Assembly: GCF_003129565.1 (NCBI RefSeq)
Contig: NZ_QETF01000009.1
Span: forward strand, 1 to 64,000
Reading direction: 5' to 3'
DNA from: Salibaculum griseiflavum
GTDB taxonomy: Bacteria; Pseudomonadota; Alphaproteobacteria; Rhodobacterales; Rhodobacteraceae
DNA length: 64,000 nucleotides
In this document: positions 28,426 through 37,956 of the stretch, piece after piece
Layout: each line of letters begins with the position of its first letter
How positions within the stretch are numbered: the first letter of the stretch is position 1
The notes under the pieces: generated by a model
Database searches by the model: none
The model's input: the letters and a program-made list of their open reading frames with translations, nothing else
What the model was told of the DNA's origin: nothing
Position numbers and translations under genes: made by a program

Positions 28426-29334
28426 CTATCCGCCTGCAACCGCCTTGCCGATGCGCTCGATCATGAATTCCATGAACAGGCGCGTCTTGGGGTCTTGCCG
28501 ACGCCGATGGGTGAACAGGCAGGCCATCTGGATCGGCTCCGGCGGGGTCTCGGTGGCCACGGGCACCAACCGCCCGGCCTTCAGATGGTCGGCAATTTCA
28601 AAAACCGGCTTCATGGCGATCCCGTGCCCGGCCAGGGCCCAGTCGGTCAGAACGTCACCGTCGTCGCATTCGTAATGCCCTGCCACACGGAACCGCTCGG
28701 ACCCCTCGGCCGTGGACAGGCGCCACTGGAATTCGGTGGCACCGGGAAACCGCAGCGACAGGCATTCATGCCCCTTTTCGACCAATTCTTGCCCGTTGGC
28801 GGGCATGCCCCGCCGGGCGATGTAGTCCGGCGCGGCGCACAGCACACGGTCGACATCGGCGATCTTTCGGATACGCAGGTTGCTGTCTTCCGGCTGACCC
28901 AGGAAGAAGGCTAGGTCCAGCCCCTCGGTCGTCAGGTCCACCTTGCGGTCGGTCAGGCGCAGCCGAACGCTGACCTCCGGGTATTCCTTGAGAAAGTCCG
29001 GCACCCGCGGCGCGATCAGCCGCCGCCCGACCCCCAGCGGGGCCGCGACGTAAAGCGACCCGCGCAGGTTCTCGGTGATGTTGACGATCTGGGCCTCGGC
29101 GCTTTCCACCGCCTCCAGAATCTCGGAGGCGCCGCGGTAGAAGGACTGGCCCTGTTCCGTCGGGGTCAGGCTGCGCGTGGTGCGCTGAAACAGACGCACG
29201 CCCAGATGCTCTTCGAGTTGCGAAATCCGCGACGAGGTCACGGCCGGAGAGATGCGCAAATCGCGGCCCGCGGCGGACATGCTGCCCAACTCGTAGACAC
29301 GAACAAAAGTGCGGATATTGTCGAGATAGGACAT
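28426..29334 (-). CDS. LysR-family transcriptional regulator of the urate genes
   Basis: A 302-residue LysR protein. The HTH is in MSAAGRDLRISPAVTSSRISQLEEHLG and the effector domain runs from about residue 90 (GSLYVAAPLGVGRRLIAP). The start at 29334 gives the usual short N-terminus (MSYLDNIRTFV); a much longer frame would read through puuD. It lies between uraH (convergent) and puuD (divergent), which suggests that it controls urate catabolism; the sequence type also occurs in unrelated LysR regulators. Confidence 0.88.
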   Translation of the reverse strand: MSYLDNIRTFVRVYELGSMSAAGRDLRISPAVTSSRISQLEEHLGVRLFQRTTRSLTPTEQGQSFYRGASEILEAVESAEAQIVNITENLRGSLYVAAPLGVGRRLIAPRVPDFLKEYPEVSVRLRLTDRKVDLTTEGLDLAFFLGQPEDSNLRIRKIADVDRVLCAAPDYIARRGMPANGQELVEKGHECLSLRFPGATEFQWRLSTAEGSERFRVAGHYECDDGDVLTDWALAGHGIAMKPVFEIADHLKAGRLVPVATETPPEPIQMACLFTHRRRQDPKTRLFMEFMIERIGKAVAGG

Positions 29335-29436
29335 TATTTTGGATTTTTTGATGCTGCTTGGGCTTTCACAGCGATAGCAGAATAAAATAGCCTCGCCTAG
29401 TCTGCTGCTGACGTCGAATCCCCGAGGAGGCCCCGC

Positions 29437-30672
29437 ATGTACGACCTGGCAATCATATGGGACTGGATCGCCTTTTCTGTGCGCTGGCTTCACGTCATCA
29501 CCGCGATGGCGTGGATCGGGGCCTCTTTCTACTTCATCGCGCTGGACCTGATGCTGAAACCCGCGCCGGACATGCCCGAAGGCGCCTATGGCGAAGAGTG
29601 GGAAGTCCATGGCGGCGGCTTCTACCACACCACGAAATACCTCGTGGCGCCGGCCCGCCTGCCGGAACACCTGACCTGGCACAAATGGCAAAGCTATACG
29701 ACGTGGCTGTCAGGCGCGGCGCTTCTGATGATCGTCTACTGGGTCGGGGGTGAGCTGTTCCTGCTGGACCCGACCAAGGCAGACCTGGCCCTCTGGCAGG
29801 GCATCGTGATCTCGGGCGGCTCGCTCACCATCGGCTGGATCGCCTATGACCAGCTGTGCAAATCCAGGCTGGGAGAAAACCCGACGGCCCTGATGCTGAT
29901 CCTGTTCGTGATCCTCGTGGCCATGGCCTGGGGCTATGATCAGATCTTTACCGGCCGCGCGGCGCTGCTGCACCTTGGCGCCTTCACCGCCACGATCATG
30001 ACCGCGAACGTGTTCTTCCAGATCATGCCGAACCAGAGGATCGTCGTGGCCGACCTCAAGGCCGGGCGCACGCCGGATGCGAAATACGGCAAGATCGCCA
30101 AGCTGCGCTCGACCCATAACAACTACCTGACCCTGCCGGTCGTGTTCCTGATGCTGTCGAACCACTACCCGCTGGCCTTCGGGACGGAATATTCCTGGCT
30201 GATCGCCAGCCTGATCTTCCTGACCGGGGTCACGATCCGGCACTATTTCAATACCATGCACAAAACCGGCAAGGGCCCGCACTGGACCTGGTTCGTAACC
30301 GTTCTGCTGATGATCCTGATCGCCTGGCTGTCGACGGTGAAGACCGGCGAAACATGGGAAGAAGCCGAGGCGCGCCCGCTGACCGACTACGAACAGCGCT
30401 ATGCCGAGGCCGACGGGTTCGAGGATGCCTATTACGCGGTGGTCGGAAACTGTTCCATGTGCCATGCCCGCGAACCGGCCTGGGGCAACATGCACTGGGC
30501 ACCCAAGGGCGTTTACCTGGAAACCCCCGGCGACGTGGCCCGCCAGGCCGGGCAGATTTACCTGCAGGCAGGGGTCAGCCATGCCATGCCGCCGCCCAAC
30601 GTGATCCAGATGGATGACGAGGCGCGGCAGATGATCGTCGCCTGGGTTCGGGAAGTGCGTCGCGCGAACTGA
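29437..30672 (+). CDS. puuD: Membrane-bound urate oxidase PuuD with cytochrome c domain
   Basis: A 411-residue protein with about eight membrane helices (residues 1-300) and a C-terminal cytochrome c-like domain. The single haem motif is CSMCH (Cys339, Cys342, His343), with a possible axial Met in SHAMPPPNV. PuuD oxidises urate to 5-hydroxyisourate and passes electrons to the respiratory chain instead of making peroxide. GAGGAGG precedes the ATG. Its product is handled by UraH and UraD encoded next door. Confidence 0.93.
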   Translation: MYDLAIIWDWIAFSVRWLHVITAMAWIGASFYFIALDLMLKPAPDMPEGAYGEEWEVHGGGFYHTTKYLVAPARLPEHLTWHKWQSYTTWLSGAALLMIVYWVGGELFLLDPTKADLALWQGIVISGGSLTIGWIAYDQLCKSRLGENPTALMLILFVILVAMAWGYDQIFTGRAALLHLGAFTATIMTANVFFQIMPNQRIVVADLKAGRTPDAKYGKIAKLRSTHNNYLTLPVVFLMLSNHYPLAFGTEYSWLIASLIFLTGVTIRHYFNTMHKTGKGPHWTWFVTVLLMILIAWLSTVKTGETWEEAEARPLTDYEQRYAEADGFEDAYYAVVGNCSMCHAREPAWGNMHWAPKGVYLETPGDVARQAGQIYLQAGVSHAMPPPNVIQMDDEARQMIVAWVREVRRAN

Positions 30673-30739
30673 ACCGGACCTTGTTTCATTGCGGCCGTTC
30701 CATGCTATGTGAAAACGAAGCACCAAAACGGAGGCCGTC

Positions 30740-31540
30740 TTGACCCATCCGCTTCTGACGCAAGATGACATCGACACCTATCAGCGCGACGGCGTGGTCG
30801 TGGTGCGTGGGCTGTTCCGCGACCAGGTCGACCTTCTGCGGGCGGGGGTTGCGCGCAACATGGACGACCCGGGGCCATACGCGGCGGAAAACCTGAAAGA
30901 AGGCGAGGCCGGGCGATTTTTCGACGATTACTGCAACTGGACCCGTATCCCGGAATTCGAGCGGGCCATCCACGGCTCTCCCGTTGCCGAGGTCGCCGCC
31001 GACCTGATGCAATCGAAAAGCGTGCAACTTTTCCACGATCACGTGCTGGTCAAGGAACCGGGCACCTCCAAGCCTACGCCATGGCACCAGGACGGGCCTT
31101 ACTATTTCGTCGAAGGACGGCAGACCGTCAGCTTCTGGTCGCCTCTGGACCCGGTGCGCGAGGCGACCCTGCGCTGCGTGGCCGGGTCGCACCTGTGGGA
31201 CAAACCCGTCCTGCCGACCCGTTGGCTGGCCGAAACCAGCTTCTACCCGAACGAGGACGATTACATGCCCGTGCCGGATCCCGATGCCGAGGGCATGGAG
31301 ATCCGCGAATTCGAGATGGAACCGGGCGATGCGGTGGCGTTCAATTTCATGGTTCTGCACGGCGCGCGCGGCAATAGCAGCGATGCAAGGCGGCGCGCGT
31401 TTTCCTTGCGCCTTGTGGGCGACGATGCCCGCTATACCGAGCGGCCCGGTCGCACCTCCCCGCCGTTTCCCGGCCACGATATGACCGAAGGTCAGCGCCT
31501 GCGCGACGACTGGTTCCCGGTGCTGCTGGACCGGGGCTAG
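30740..31540 (+). CDS. Phytanoyl-CoA dioxygenase (PhyH) family protein
   Basis: A 266-residue Fe(II)/2-oxoglutarate oxygenase. The metal triad is HQD (His116, Asp118 in PWHQDGPYY) with His207 (VLHGARGN); the oxoglutarate Arg is probably in RRRAFSLRLVG. It starts with TTG after CGGAGG. Family members hydroxylate diverse small molecules (ectoine, phytanoyl-CoA). It precedes the GlxA-type regulator by 3 bases. The substrate is unknown; nothing ties it firmly to purines. Confidence 0.8.
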   Translation: MTHPLLTQDDIDTYQRDGVVVVRGLFRDQVDLLRAGVARNMDDPGPYAAENLKEGEAGRFFDDYCNWTRIPEFERAIHGSPVAEVAADLMQSKSVQLFHDHVLVKEPGTSKPTPWHQDGPYYFVEGRQTVSFWSPLDPVREATLRCVAGSHLWDKPVLPTRWLAETSFYPNEDDYMPVPDPDAEGMEIREFEMEPGDAVAFNFMVLHGARGNSSDARRRAFSLRLVGDDARYTERPGRTSPPFPGHDMTEGQRLRDDWFPVLLDRG

Positions 31541-31543
31541 GCC

Positions 31544-32560
31544 ATGGCCACGCCGCATCCCGCCCGGCAGGCCCATGTGCCCGAGGGTGCCTTTACCTAT
31601 CCGATAGAGGCCCGCGCCCCGACGCGGTGGTTCGGGTTCATCCTGCTGAGGGATTTCACGCTTCTGGCCTTCAGTTCGGCGCTGGACCCGCTGCGCGTGG
31701 CCAACCAGCTTGCGCAGAAACCGCTATACGGCTGGGTCGTGATGTCCGCGGACGGGCAGCCGGTGCGCGCCTCCTCGGGGGTCGAACTGGGTGTGGATGG
31801 CGGGCTGGATGCCCTGACTGACGACCTGGAACTCTTTGTCTGTTCCGGCAATCGCGGCACCGAGGTCGCCTCGGACGCGGTTCTGGCCGCGATCCGCAGA
31901 CATGCCCGTTTCGGCGGGCAGGTCGGAGGCATCTGCACAGGGGCGATGACCTTGGCACGCGCAGGTCTGTTGAAGGACAAAAGGTTCACGCTGCACTGGG
32001 AAAACCAGCCTGGCTTCATCGAGGCCTTTCCCGGCCTCACGCCGGCCCGCACGCGGTTCGAGGCCGATGGAAAAATCCGCACCTGCAGCGGGGGATCGGC
32101 CTCGACCGAAATGATGCTGTCGATCATCGCGCAGGACTACGGACAGGACTTCGCCATCGCGGTCGCGGATATGTGCCTGAACGATCCGAACCTGACGCCG
32201 GGCCGCGAACAGCGGTCTTCCATCGCGCGGGCCATCGACAGCCGCAATCCCAAACTGCTGCATGTCCTGCGCGCCATGTATGCCAATATCGAAGAACCAC
32301 TTTCGCTGGAGGAACTGGCCCGCGACGCGGGCGTGTCCCGCCGCCAGATGGAACGCCAATTCACCCAGAGCCTCGGCGATCCGCCCGCTACAATCTATCG
32401 CAACATCAGGCTCGACAGGGCGCATTCTCTATTGGCAGAAACCGACATGAGCGTGATGGAGGTGGCCACGGCCTGCGGGTTCAACTCGGTTTCGGTGCTG
32501 ACACGGCATTTCAAGCGCCGTTTCGGCACCACACCGTTCGGCAAGCGCAGCCGTCGTTAA
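31544..32560 (+). CDS. GlxA-family transcriptional regulator (DJ-1/PfpI + AraC HTH)
   Basis: A 338-residue protein. Residues about 28-200 are a DJ-1/PfpI-like domain (VGGICTGAMTLARAGLL). Residues about 235-335 are a double AraC HTH (SLEELARDAGVSRRQMERQFTQ, MSVMEVATACGFNSVSVLTRHFKRRFG). Such regulators control quaternary amine and amino-acid catabolism in Rhodobacteraceae. It is co-transcribed with the PhyH gene, so it may regulate that gene or a locus outside the window. Its stop overlaps the next, convergent stop within TTAA. Confidence 0.88.
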   Translation: MATPHPARQAHVPEGAFTYPIEARAPTRWFGFILLRDFTLLAFSSALDPLRVANQLAQKPLYGWVVMSADGQPVRASSGVELGVDGGLDALTDDLELFVCSGNRGTEVASDAVLAAIRRHARFGGQVGGICTGAMTLARAGLLKDKRFTLHWENQPGFIEAFPGLTPARTRFEADGKIRTCSGGSASTEMMLSIIAQDYGQDFAIAVADMCLNDPNLTPGREQRSSIARAIDSRNPKLLHVLRAMYANIEEPLSLEELARDAGVSRRQMERQFTQSLGDPPATIYRNIRLDRAHSLLAETDMSVMEVATACGFNSVSVLTRHFKRRFGTTPFGKRSRR

Positions 32561-32754
32561 CCCTGGCGCCGCGGGCGATCAAAGATGCCGCTTTGGTTGG
32601 CGGTGTCGGAGAACCAGCCACCCGGCCCGCAGATGTCATCCGGCAGATAGGGTTCCAGACGTGGCAACACCCGGCAAAGCAGCATCTCGATCATCAGCCA
32701 GATCAGGATGGCCATTCCGGCGCCAAGCGCGACATTCCACAAAAGCAGCGTCAT
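32557..32754 (-). CDS. Small membrane protein, unknown function
   Basis: A 65-residue protein with one N-terminal membrane helix (WNVALGAGMAILIWLMIEMLL) followed by a Pro/Arg-rich tail containing DICGPGGWF. A GGGGA Shine-Dalgarno lies 7 bases upstream. I do not recognise the family. It fits exactly between the glxA stop and phoB promoter region, which supports it being real. Confidence 0.5.
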   Translation of the reverse strand: MTLLLWNVALGAGMAILIWLMIEMLLCRVLPRLEPYLPDDICGPGGWFSDTANQSGIFDRPRRQG

Positions 32755-32833
32755 CTTTTCCCCAGCATTTCCCCGATCATGCTCTTCTGTTCATTAACCA
32801 GAGATACAAGACAGGGATGTGACAGAAACTGCG

Positions 32834-33526
32834 TCACCCCAGCGCATAGCCGGCGCCGCGCACGGTCCGCACCGGGTCATCGCCGCCATGCTGGGTCAGC
32901 GCCTTGCGCAGGCGTCCGATATGAACGTCCACCGTGCGGGTATCGACATAGATGTCGCGGCCCCAGACACGGTCCAGCAGCTGTTCACGCGACCAGACCC
33001 GGCCGGGCTTTTCCATGAAGGTGGTCAATAGGCGAAACTCGGTCGGCCCCAGCTTGAGCAGCTTTTCCGCCCGCATCACGCGGTGGGTCTCGCTGTCGAG
33101 CTCAATATCCTCGAAGACCAGCACCTGCCCGACCGTCGCCGGACGCACCCGGCGCAACTGGGTGCGGACCCGCGCCATCAGCTCGGACACGGAATAGGGT
33201 TTGACGACGTAATCGTCGGCTCCGGTTTCAAGCCCGCGCACCTTGTCCACCTCTTCGGACCGCGCCGACAGCATGATGATCGGTACGTTGCGCGTGTCGG
33301 GCCGGGTCTTGAGCTGACGGCACACTTCGATCCCCGACACATTGGGCAGCATCCAGTCCAGAACGATCACGTCAGGCAGATCCTCGTCCACCATCATCAG
33401 GGCCTGTTCACCATCCTCGGCCTTCGAGGTGCGGAACCCTTCGGCCTCGAGGTTGTAGCCAAGGACTTCGCGTTGCGCCAATTCATCCTCGACCACAAGG
33501 ACATGCGGTTGCGTGGCAGGTGACAT
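32834..33526 (-). CDS. phoB: Phosphate regulon response regulator PhoB
   Basis: A 230-residue OmpR/PhoB-family regulator. The receiver domain has the acidic pair Glu13-Asp14, phosphoacceptor Asp57 (VIVLDWMLP) and VVKPYS; the C-terminal winged helix carries SREQLLDRVWG and DTRTVDVHIGRLRKAL. It activates pho genes at PHO boxes when phosphate is low. It is last in pstSCAB-phoU-phoB; the sensor kinase phoR is not in the window. Confidence 0.95.
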   Translation of the reverse strand: MSPATQPHVLVVEDELAQREVLGYNLEAEGFRTSKAEDGEQALMMVDEDLPDVIVLDWMLPNVSGIEVCRQLKTRPDTRNVPIIMLSARSEEVDKVRGLETGADDYVVKPYSVSELMARVRTQLRRVRPATVGQVLVFEDIELDSETHRVMRAEKLLKLGPTEFRLLTTFMEKPGRVWSREQLLDRVWGRDIYVDTRTVDVHIGRLRKALTQHGGDDPVRTVRGAGYALG

Positions 33527-33531
33527 GGGTC

Positions 33532-34242
33532 TCAGGTCTCGCCGGAAATGAAGGCTGTCTCATCGCTCTTGGGGCGGCCGTCATCGGGCATCTCGCCGGT
33601 GACGACATAGATCACCTGTTCCGCCATATTGGTGACCAGGTCGCCCATGCGTTCGACGTTCTTGGCAATGAAATGCAGGTGCATGCAGGCCGTAATGTTG
33701 CGCGGGTCTTCCATCATGAAGGTCAGGAATTCGCGGAACAGCGCGTTGTACATCTCGTCGACTTCCTCGTCGCGCTGGCGCACGTCCTCGGCAAGTGCGG
33801 CGTCGCGGCGCACATAGGCGTCCAGCGTATCCTTGAGCATGCGCTGCACTTCCTTGGCCATGCGCTTGAGCGCCTTGTCCGGGCCGCTGACCGGGCGCAG
33901 CTCGGCCAGAACCTCGGTGCGCTTGGCAAGGTTGCGGGCATAGTCGCCGATGCGTTCAAGGCTGGCCGAAAGCTTGAGCACCGACAGCACGACGCGCAGG
34001 TCGCTGGAGACCGGCGCGCGCAAGGCGATGGTGCGGGCCGCTTCCTCGTTGATGCGTTCTTCGAGATCGTCGATGACCTTGTCGCCCTTGCGAACGTTTT
34101 CGGCCAGTTCAACATCACGAGTGGTCACGGCCTTGGACCCGTCGAGAATAGCGGCCTCCACGAGGCCGCCCATCTTGACCATCAGGGCCTGGATCGCTTC
34201 GAGATCGCGGTCGAAGGCGGAAGAAATGTGTTCCTGGTTCAT
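33532..34242 (-). CDS. phoU: Phosphate signalling protein PhoU
   Basis: A 236-residue all-helical protein with two PhoU repeats, each with an ExxxD-type metal motif (EDVRQRDEEVDEMYNAL and the paired LAENVRKGDKVIDDLEERI). It links the Pst transporter to the PhoR kinase and restrains the regulon in high phosphate. It lies 5 bases from both pstB and phoB. Confidence 0.95.
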   Translation of the reverse strand: MNQEHISSAFDRDLEAIQALMVKMGGLVEAAILDGSKAVTTRDVELAENVRKGDKVIDDLEERINEEAARTIALRAPVSSDLRVVLSVLKLSASLERIGDYARNLAKRTEVLAELRPVSGPDKALKRMAKEVQRMLKDTLDAYVRRDAALAEDVRQRDEEVDEMYNALFREFLTFMMEDPRNITACMHLHFIAKNVERMGDLVTNMAEQVIYVVTGEMPDDGRPKSDETAFISGET

Positions 34243-34247
34243 TGTGC

Positions 34248-35045
34248 TTATCCGATCCGCCCGGTGATGTAGCTTTCAGTGCGCTCATCCTCGGGGTTGG
34301 TAAAGATTTTGCCGGTCTCGTCATATTCGACGAGGTTGCCGAGATGGAAAAATGCGGTCTTCTGGCTGACCCGCGCGGCCTGCTGCATCGAATGGGTCAC
34401 GATCACCACGCTGTAGTTCTGGCGCAGCTCGTCGATCAGCTCCTCGACCTGCGCGGTGGCAATGGGGTCGAGGGCCGAACAGGGTTCGTCCATCAGCAAG
34501 ACCTCAGGTTCGGTCGCCACGGCGCGGGCGATGCAAAGGCGTTGCTGCTGGCCGCCCGACAGGCCGGTGCCCGGTGCATCCAGCCGGTCCTTCACCTCGT
34601 CCCAGATCGCACCACGGCGCAGGGCGCGTTCAACGATTTCGTCCAGCTCGGCCTTGTTCTTGGCCATGCCGTGGATCTTGGGGCCGTAGGCGGCATTGTC
34701 GTAGATCGACTTGGGAAACGGGTTCGGCTTCTGGAAGACCATACCAACCTTGGCGCGCAGCTGCACAGGGTCCACGCGCTTGTCGTTGATATCCTCACCA
34801 TCGAGGTGAATGTCGCCTTCGACCCGGCAGATGTCGATGGTGTCGTTCATCCGGTTGAGGCAGCGCAGGAAGGTCGATTTTCCGCACCCCGACGGGCCGA
34901 TGAAGGCCGTCACGGTCTTGTCCTGGATATCGACATTCACGTCCTTGATGGCGTGGTTGTCGCCGTAATAGACCTGCACGTCGCGGGCCGAAATCTTGAT
35001 GTCGTCCATATCAACCGCTCTTTCAATCAGTCGCATATCGTTCAT
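34248..35045 (-). CDS. pstB: Phosphate ABC transporter ATP-binding protein PstB
   Basis: A 265-residue ATPase. Walker A is GPSGCGKST, the signature [14 protein letters not shown], Walker [14 protein letters not shown], and the switch His is in [10 protein letters not shown]. The PstB-specific Q-loop region is [25 protein letters not shown] precedes the first ATG; the internal Met at residue 13 ([11 protein letters not shown]) is the alternative start. Confidence 0.97.
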   Translation of the reverse strand: MNDMRLIERAVDMDDIKISARDVQVYYGDNHAIKDVNVDIQDKTVTAFIGPSGCGKSTFLRCLNRMNDTIDICRVEGDIHLDGEDINDKRVDPVQLRAKVGMVFQKPNPFPKSIYDNAAYGPKIHGMAKNKAELDEIVERALRRGAIWDEVKDRLDAPGTGLSGGQQQRLCIARAVATEPEVLLMDEPCSALDPIATAQVEELIDELRQNYSVVIVTHSMQQAARVSQKTAFFHLGNLVEYDETGKIFTNPEDERTESYITGRIG

Positions 35046-35059
35046 GTGCCCGGCCCCTT

Positions 35060-36394
35060 TTACCAGCGGCGCTCGAATTTCCGCCGCAGCAGAATGGCGA
35101 TGATGTTCATCGTCATCAGGAACAGCAGAAGGATGATGATGCCGCCCCAGGCCCGTTCATAATAGGCCGGATCGGCGCGCTTTGCCCACTCGTAGATCTG
35201 CGCGGGCATGGCCGAATTTGGATCGAGGAAGCCCGAGGCAAGGCCATCGGGCGGGTTCGAAGCAATGAAACCCACCATACCGATCAGAAGAAGCGGCGCG
35301 GTTTCGCCCAGCGCCTGGGCCAGGCCGATGATCGTGCCGGTCAGGATACCGGGCATCGCCAATGGCAAGACGTGGTGGAAGACCGCCTGCATCTTCGACG
35401 CTCCCACGCCCAATGCCGCGTCACGGATCGAGGGCGGCACGGATTTCAGCGAGGCCCGGGTCGAGATCACGATGGTCGGCAATGTCATCAGCGTCAGGGT
35501 CAGGCCCCCGACCAGCGGCGCAGATTGCGGCAGGTGCATCACCTGGATGAACACGGCCAGGCCCAGGATACCGAAAACGATGGACGGCACGGCGGCCAGA
35601 TTGGCAATGTTAACCTCGATAAGGTCGGTGAACCTGTTCTGCGGGGCGAATTCCTCAAGGTAGATCGACGCCGCGATCCCGATGGGCAGGGCAAAGGCCA
35701 GCACCACCAGCATCATGAAGAACGAACCCAGCATCGACACGCCGATCCCGGCGGCCTCGGGCCGGCTTTCCGAGGCGTCGGCCCCGAAGATGAAATCCCA
35801 GTTGAAGCTGCGCTCGACCAGACCGGCCTCACGCATCTGGTCCACCAGATCAAGATGTGCGGCGTCGAGGTTCTTGTCATCGACCAACGCCTCGCGGGTG
35901 ACACGCCCCTTGAGATAGCCGTCCACGCGGGACGATGCCAGGAACTCGAATTGATGGGAGCCGCCCACGGCGTCGGGATTTTCCAGAACGAAGTTGCGGA
36001 AATTCGCCCCGGCAGAGCCCGACAGCATCATGAGAAGCTCCTTCGGCTCCATCTCGGTCTCGATACCGGCATCGGACATGGCCCCGGTCAGGGCCTCCCC
36101 GACAAGGTCATTGTATTTCGACGTCTTCACGATGTACGCTTCGGCGGCCTCGATCTCGGCGGCGACGAGCGGAATCTCCAGAACCACGCGCGTCTGCGTG
36201 AAGGCGCGGGTGCCGTTCGAAACGATGGCGATCAGCAGCGCGGCAAGAAAGAACAGGCCAATGCAGATAGCGATGATGCCATAAATCTTGAACCGTCCCT
36301 CGGCCGCGTGACGCTTGGCGGTGTGGGGATCGACCGTCAGGATCGAGGATTTCGACCCCGGTTCCGGCGTGGTGTGTGCGGTCGCGTCGGTCAT
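35060..36394 (-). CDS. pstA: Phosphate ABC transporter permease PstA
   Basis: A 444-residue permease, longer than enterobacterial PstA (about 296). It has an N-terminal cytoplasmic tail, one helix (about 35-60), then a large periplasmic insertion (about 70-205; DUF3333-like, common in alphaproteobacteria). The core permease follows, with the EAA loop [26 protein letters not shown]. Its ATG overlaps the pstC stop. Confidence 0.95.
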   Translation of the reverse strand: MTDATAHTTPEPGSKSSILTVDPHTAKRHAAEGRFKIYGIIAICIGLFFLAALLIAIVSNGTRAFTQTRVVLEIPLVAAEIEAAEAYIVKTSKYNDLVGEALTGAMSDAGIETEMEPKELLMMLSGSAGANFRNFVLENPDAVGGSHQFEFLASSRVDGYLKGRVTREALVDDKNLDAAHLDLVDQMREAGLVERSFNWDFIFGADASESRPEAAGIGVSMLGSFFMMLVVLAFALPIGIAASIYLEEFAPQNRFTDLIEVNIANLAAVPSIVFGILGLAVFIQVMHLPQSAPLVGGLTLTLMTLPTIVISTRASLKSVPPSIRDAALGVGASKMQAVFHHVLPLAMPGILTGTIIGLAQALGETAPLLLIGMVGFIASNPPDGLASGFLDPNSAMPAQIYEWAKRADPAYYERAWGGIIILLLFLMTMNIIAILLRRKFERRW

Positions 36395-37863
36395 TCGTAC
36401 TGCTCCCGGTATTTGCGCACGATGTAGAGGGCCAGCACGTTCAGCCCCAGCGTGATGACGAAAAGGGTCATGCCCAGCGCGAAGGCCACCAGCGCCTCGG
36501 GCGAGGAAAAGTCGCTGTCGCCGGTCAGTTGGCTGACGATCTTGGCGGTCACGGTGGTCATGGCATCAAACGGGTTGAGCGACAGGCGCGCGGCAGCCCC
36601 GGCGCCCAGCACCACAATCATGGTTTCGCCGATGGCGCGGCTGGCGGCCAGCAGGATCGCCCCGACGATGCCCGGCAGTGCAGCGGGCAGGATCACCTGG
36701 CGCACGGTTTCCGAATGGGTGGCGCCCAGCCCGAGCGAGCCGTCGCGCATCGCCTGCGGCACCGCGTTGATGATGTCATCTGACAGCGAGGACACGAAGG
36801 GAATCAGCATGATGCCCATCACAAGGCCCGCGGTCATGACAGCCGTGCCGCCCTGCATCCAGCCGACCGTGTCGTCGCCGAACACGCGCAGCAGCAACGG
36901 CCCCACGGTCAGAAGGGCGAACAGGCCGTAGACGATGGTCGGGATACCGGCCAACACTTCAAGCAACGGCTTGGCAACAGACCGCACGCGGGGCGACGCA
37001 TATTCCGAAAGATAAATCGCCGAGAAAAGCCCGATCGGCACAGCCACGGCCAGCGCGATCAGCGAAATGTAGAAGGTGCCCCACAGCAGTGGCAGAACGC
37101 CCAGCTGGCTTGACCCGCCGCGCCCGGTGAAACTTGGCTGCCACGTGGTGCCGAAGAAGAAGTCCCCGGCCGGATAGAGCCGGAAGAACTCTACCGTGTT
37201 GAAGATCAGGGAAAGGAAGATGCCCACCGTGGTCAGGATCGCAATCGAGGCGGCCGCGATCAGCAGCCAGCGCACGCCCGATTCCACCACGTTGCGGGCT
37301 CGGAAGGTGGCGTTGGTGCGCATCACGGCATAGGAAATCCCGGCGAGCGCGATGCCCAGAACCACAATCGTCTTGAGCAGGTCGCCAAAAGACGATTGCG
37401 CCCGGTAAGCTTGAGCCGCGCGCAGCGTCTCCTGCGAGACGGCGGACCCCAGTGCAACCCCGACCTCTCCGAGCCGGGCGCGGACATCGGTCAGGTCTAT
37501 CCTTACGTTGCCCGCCGTTTCGGCATCCATCGCACCTTCGGCAACCGCCTGATCAAGCCCGTCAGCCACACGGCGCACATCGGACATCACCAGGCCCAGC
37601 GAGCCGGTCTCTTCGATCTGGGCATCGGAAATCATGCCGGAAACCGAGTTCTGCAGGAAAAGCGGCTGGCCCAGGGTCCAGAGCGCCAGAACCAGAAATG
37701 CCGGGACAAGCCCGGTCAACGCGGCGTTGACACCATAGTAATTCGGCCGGGAATGCAGGTTGCGAATGTCTCCGTCTGCGGAGACCATCGCCCGGCGGCG
37801 TCCGAGCGCGTAGCCCACGACCGAAAGGACGAGGGCGAACAGGGCAATCCAGAGGGTGGGCAT
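36391..37863 (-). CDS. pstC: Phosphate ABC transporter permease PstC
   Basis: A 490-residue permease, extended relative to E. coli PstC (about 319) by an N-terminal helix plus a helical region (residues about 85-165) before the core. EAA loop: LGLGATHSETVRQVILPAALPGI. It forms the channel with PstA. A strong hairpin separates it from pstS. Confidence 0.95.
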   Translation of the reverse strand: MPTLWIALFALVLSVVGYALGRRRAMVSADGDIRNLHSRPNYYGVNAALTGLVPAFLVLALWTLGQPLFLQNSVSGMISDAQIEETGSLGLVMSDVRRVADGLDQAVAEGAMDAETAGNVRIDLTDVRARLGEVGVALGSAVSQETLRAAQAYRAQSSFGDLLKTIVVLGIALAGISYAVMRTNATFRARNVVESGVRWLLIAAASIAILTTVGIFLSLIFNTVEFFRLYPAGDFFFGTTWQPSFTGRGGSSQLGVLPLLWGTFYISLIALAVAVPIGLFSAIYLSEYASPRVRSVAKPLLEVLAGIPTIVYGLFALLTVGPLLLRVFGDDTVGWMQGGTAVMTAGLVMGIMLIPFVSSLSDDIINAVPQAMRDGSLGLGATHSETVRQVILPAALPGIVGAILLAASRAIGETMIVVLGAGAAARLSLNPFDAMTTVTAKIVSQLTGDSDFSSPEALVAFALGMTLFVITLGLNVLALYIVRKYREQYE

Positions 37864-37918
37864 GGCAGCGTCCGTCTATTATTGGCCCGGGATTGGTCGC
37901 CCCCGGAAGCGATCGTGA

Positions 37919-37939
37919 GGGGCGCCCACAGGGCGCCCC
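37919..37939 (-). terminator. pstS-pstC intercistronic hairpin
   Basis: GGGGCGCCC pairs perfectly with GGGCGCCCC around a 3-base loop. It lies 18 bases after the pstS stop with no T-run, so it more probably stabilises the pstS 3' end and reduces readthrough than fully terminates. Confidence 0.6.
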
Positions 37940-37956
37940 CCGAACCGATGAAACGA

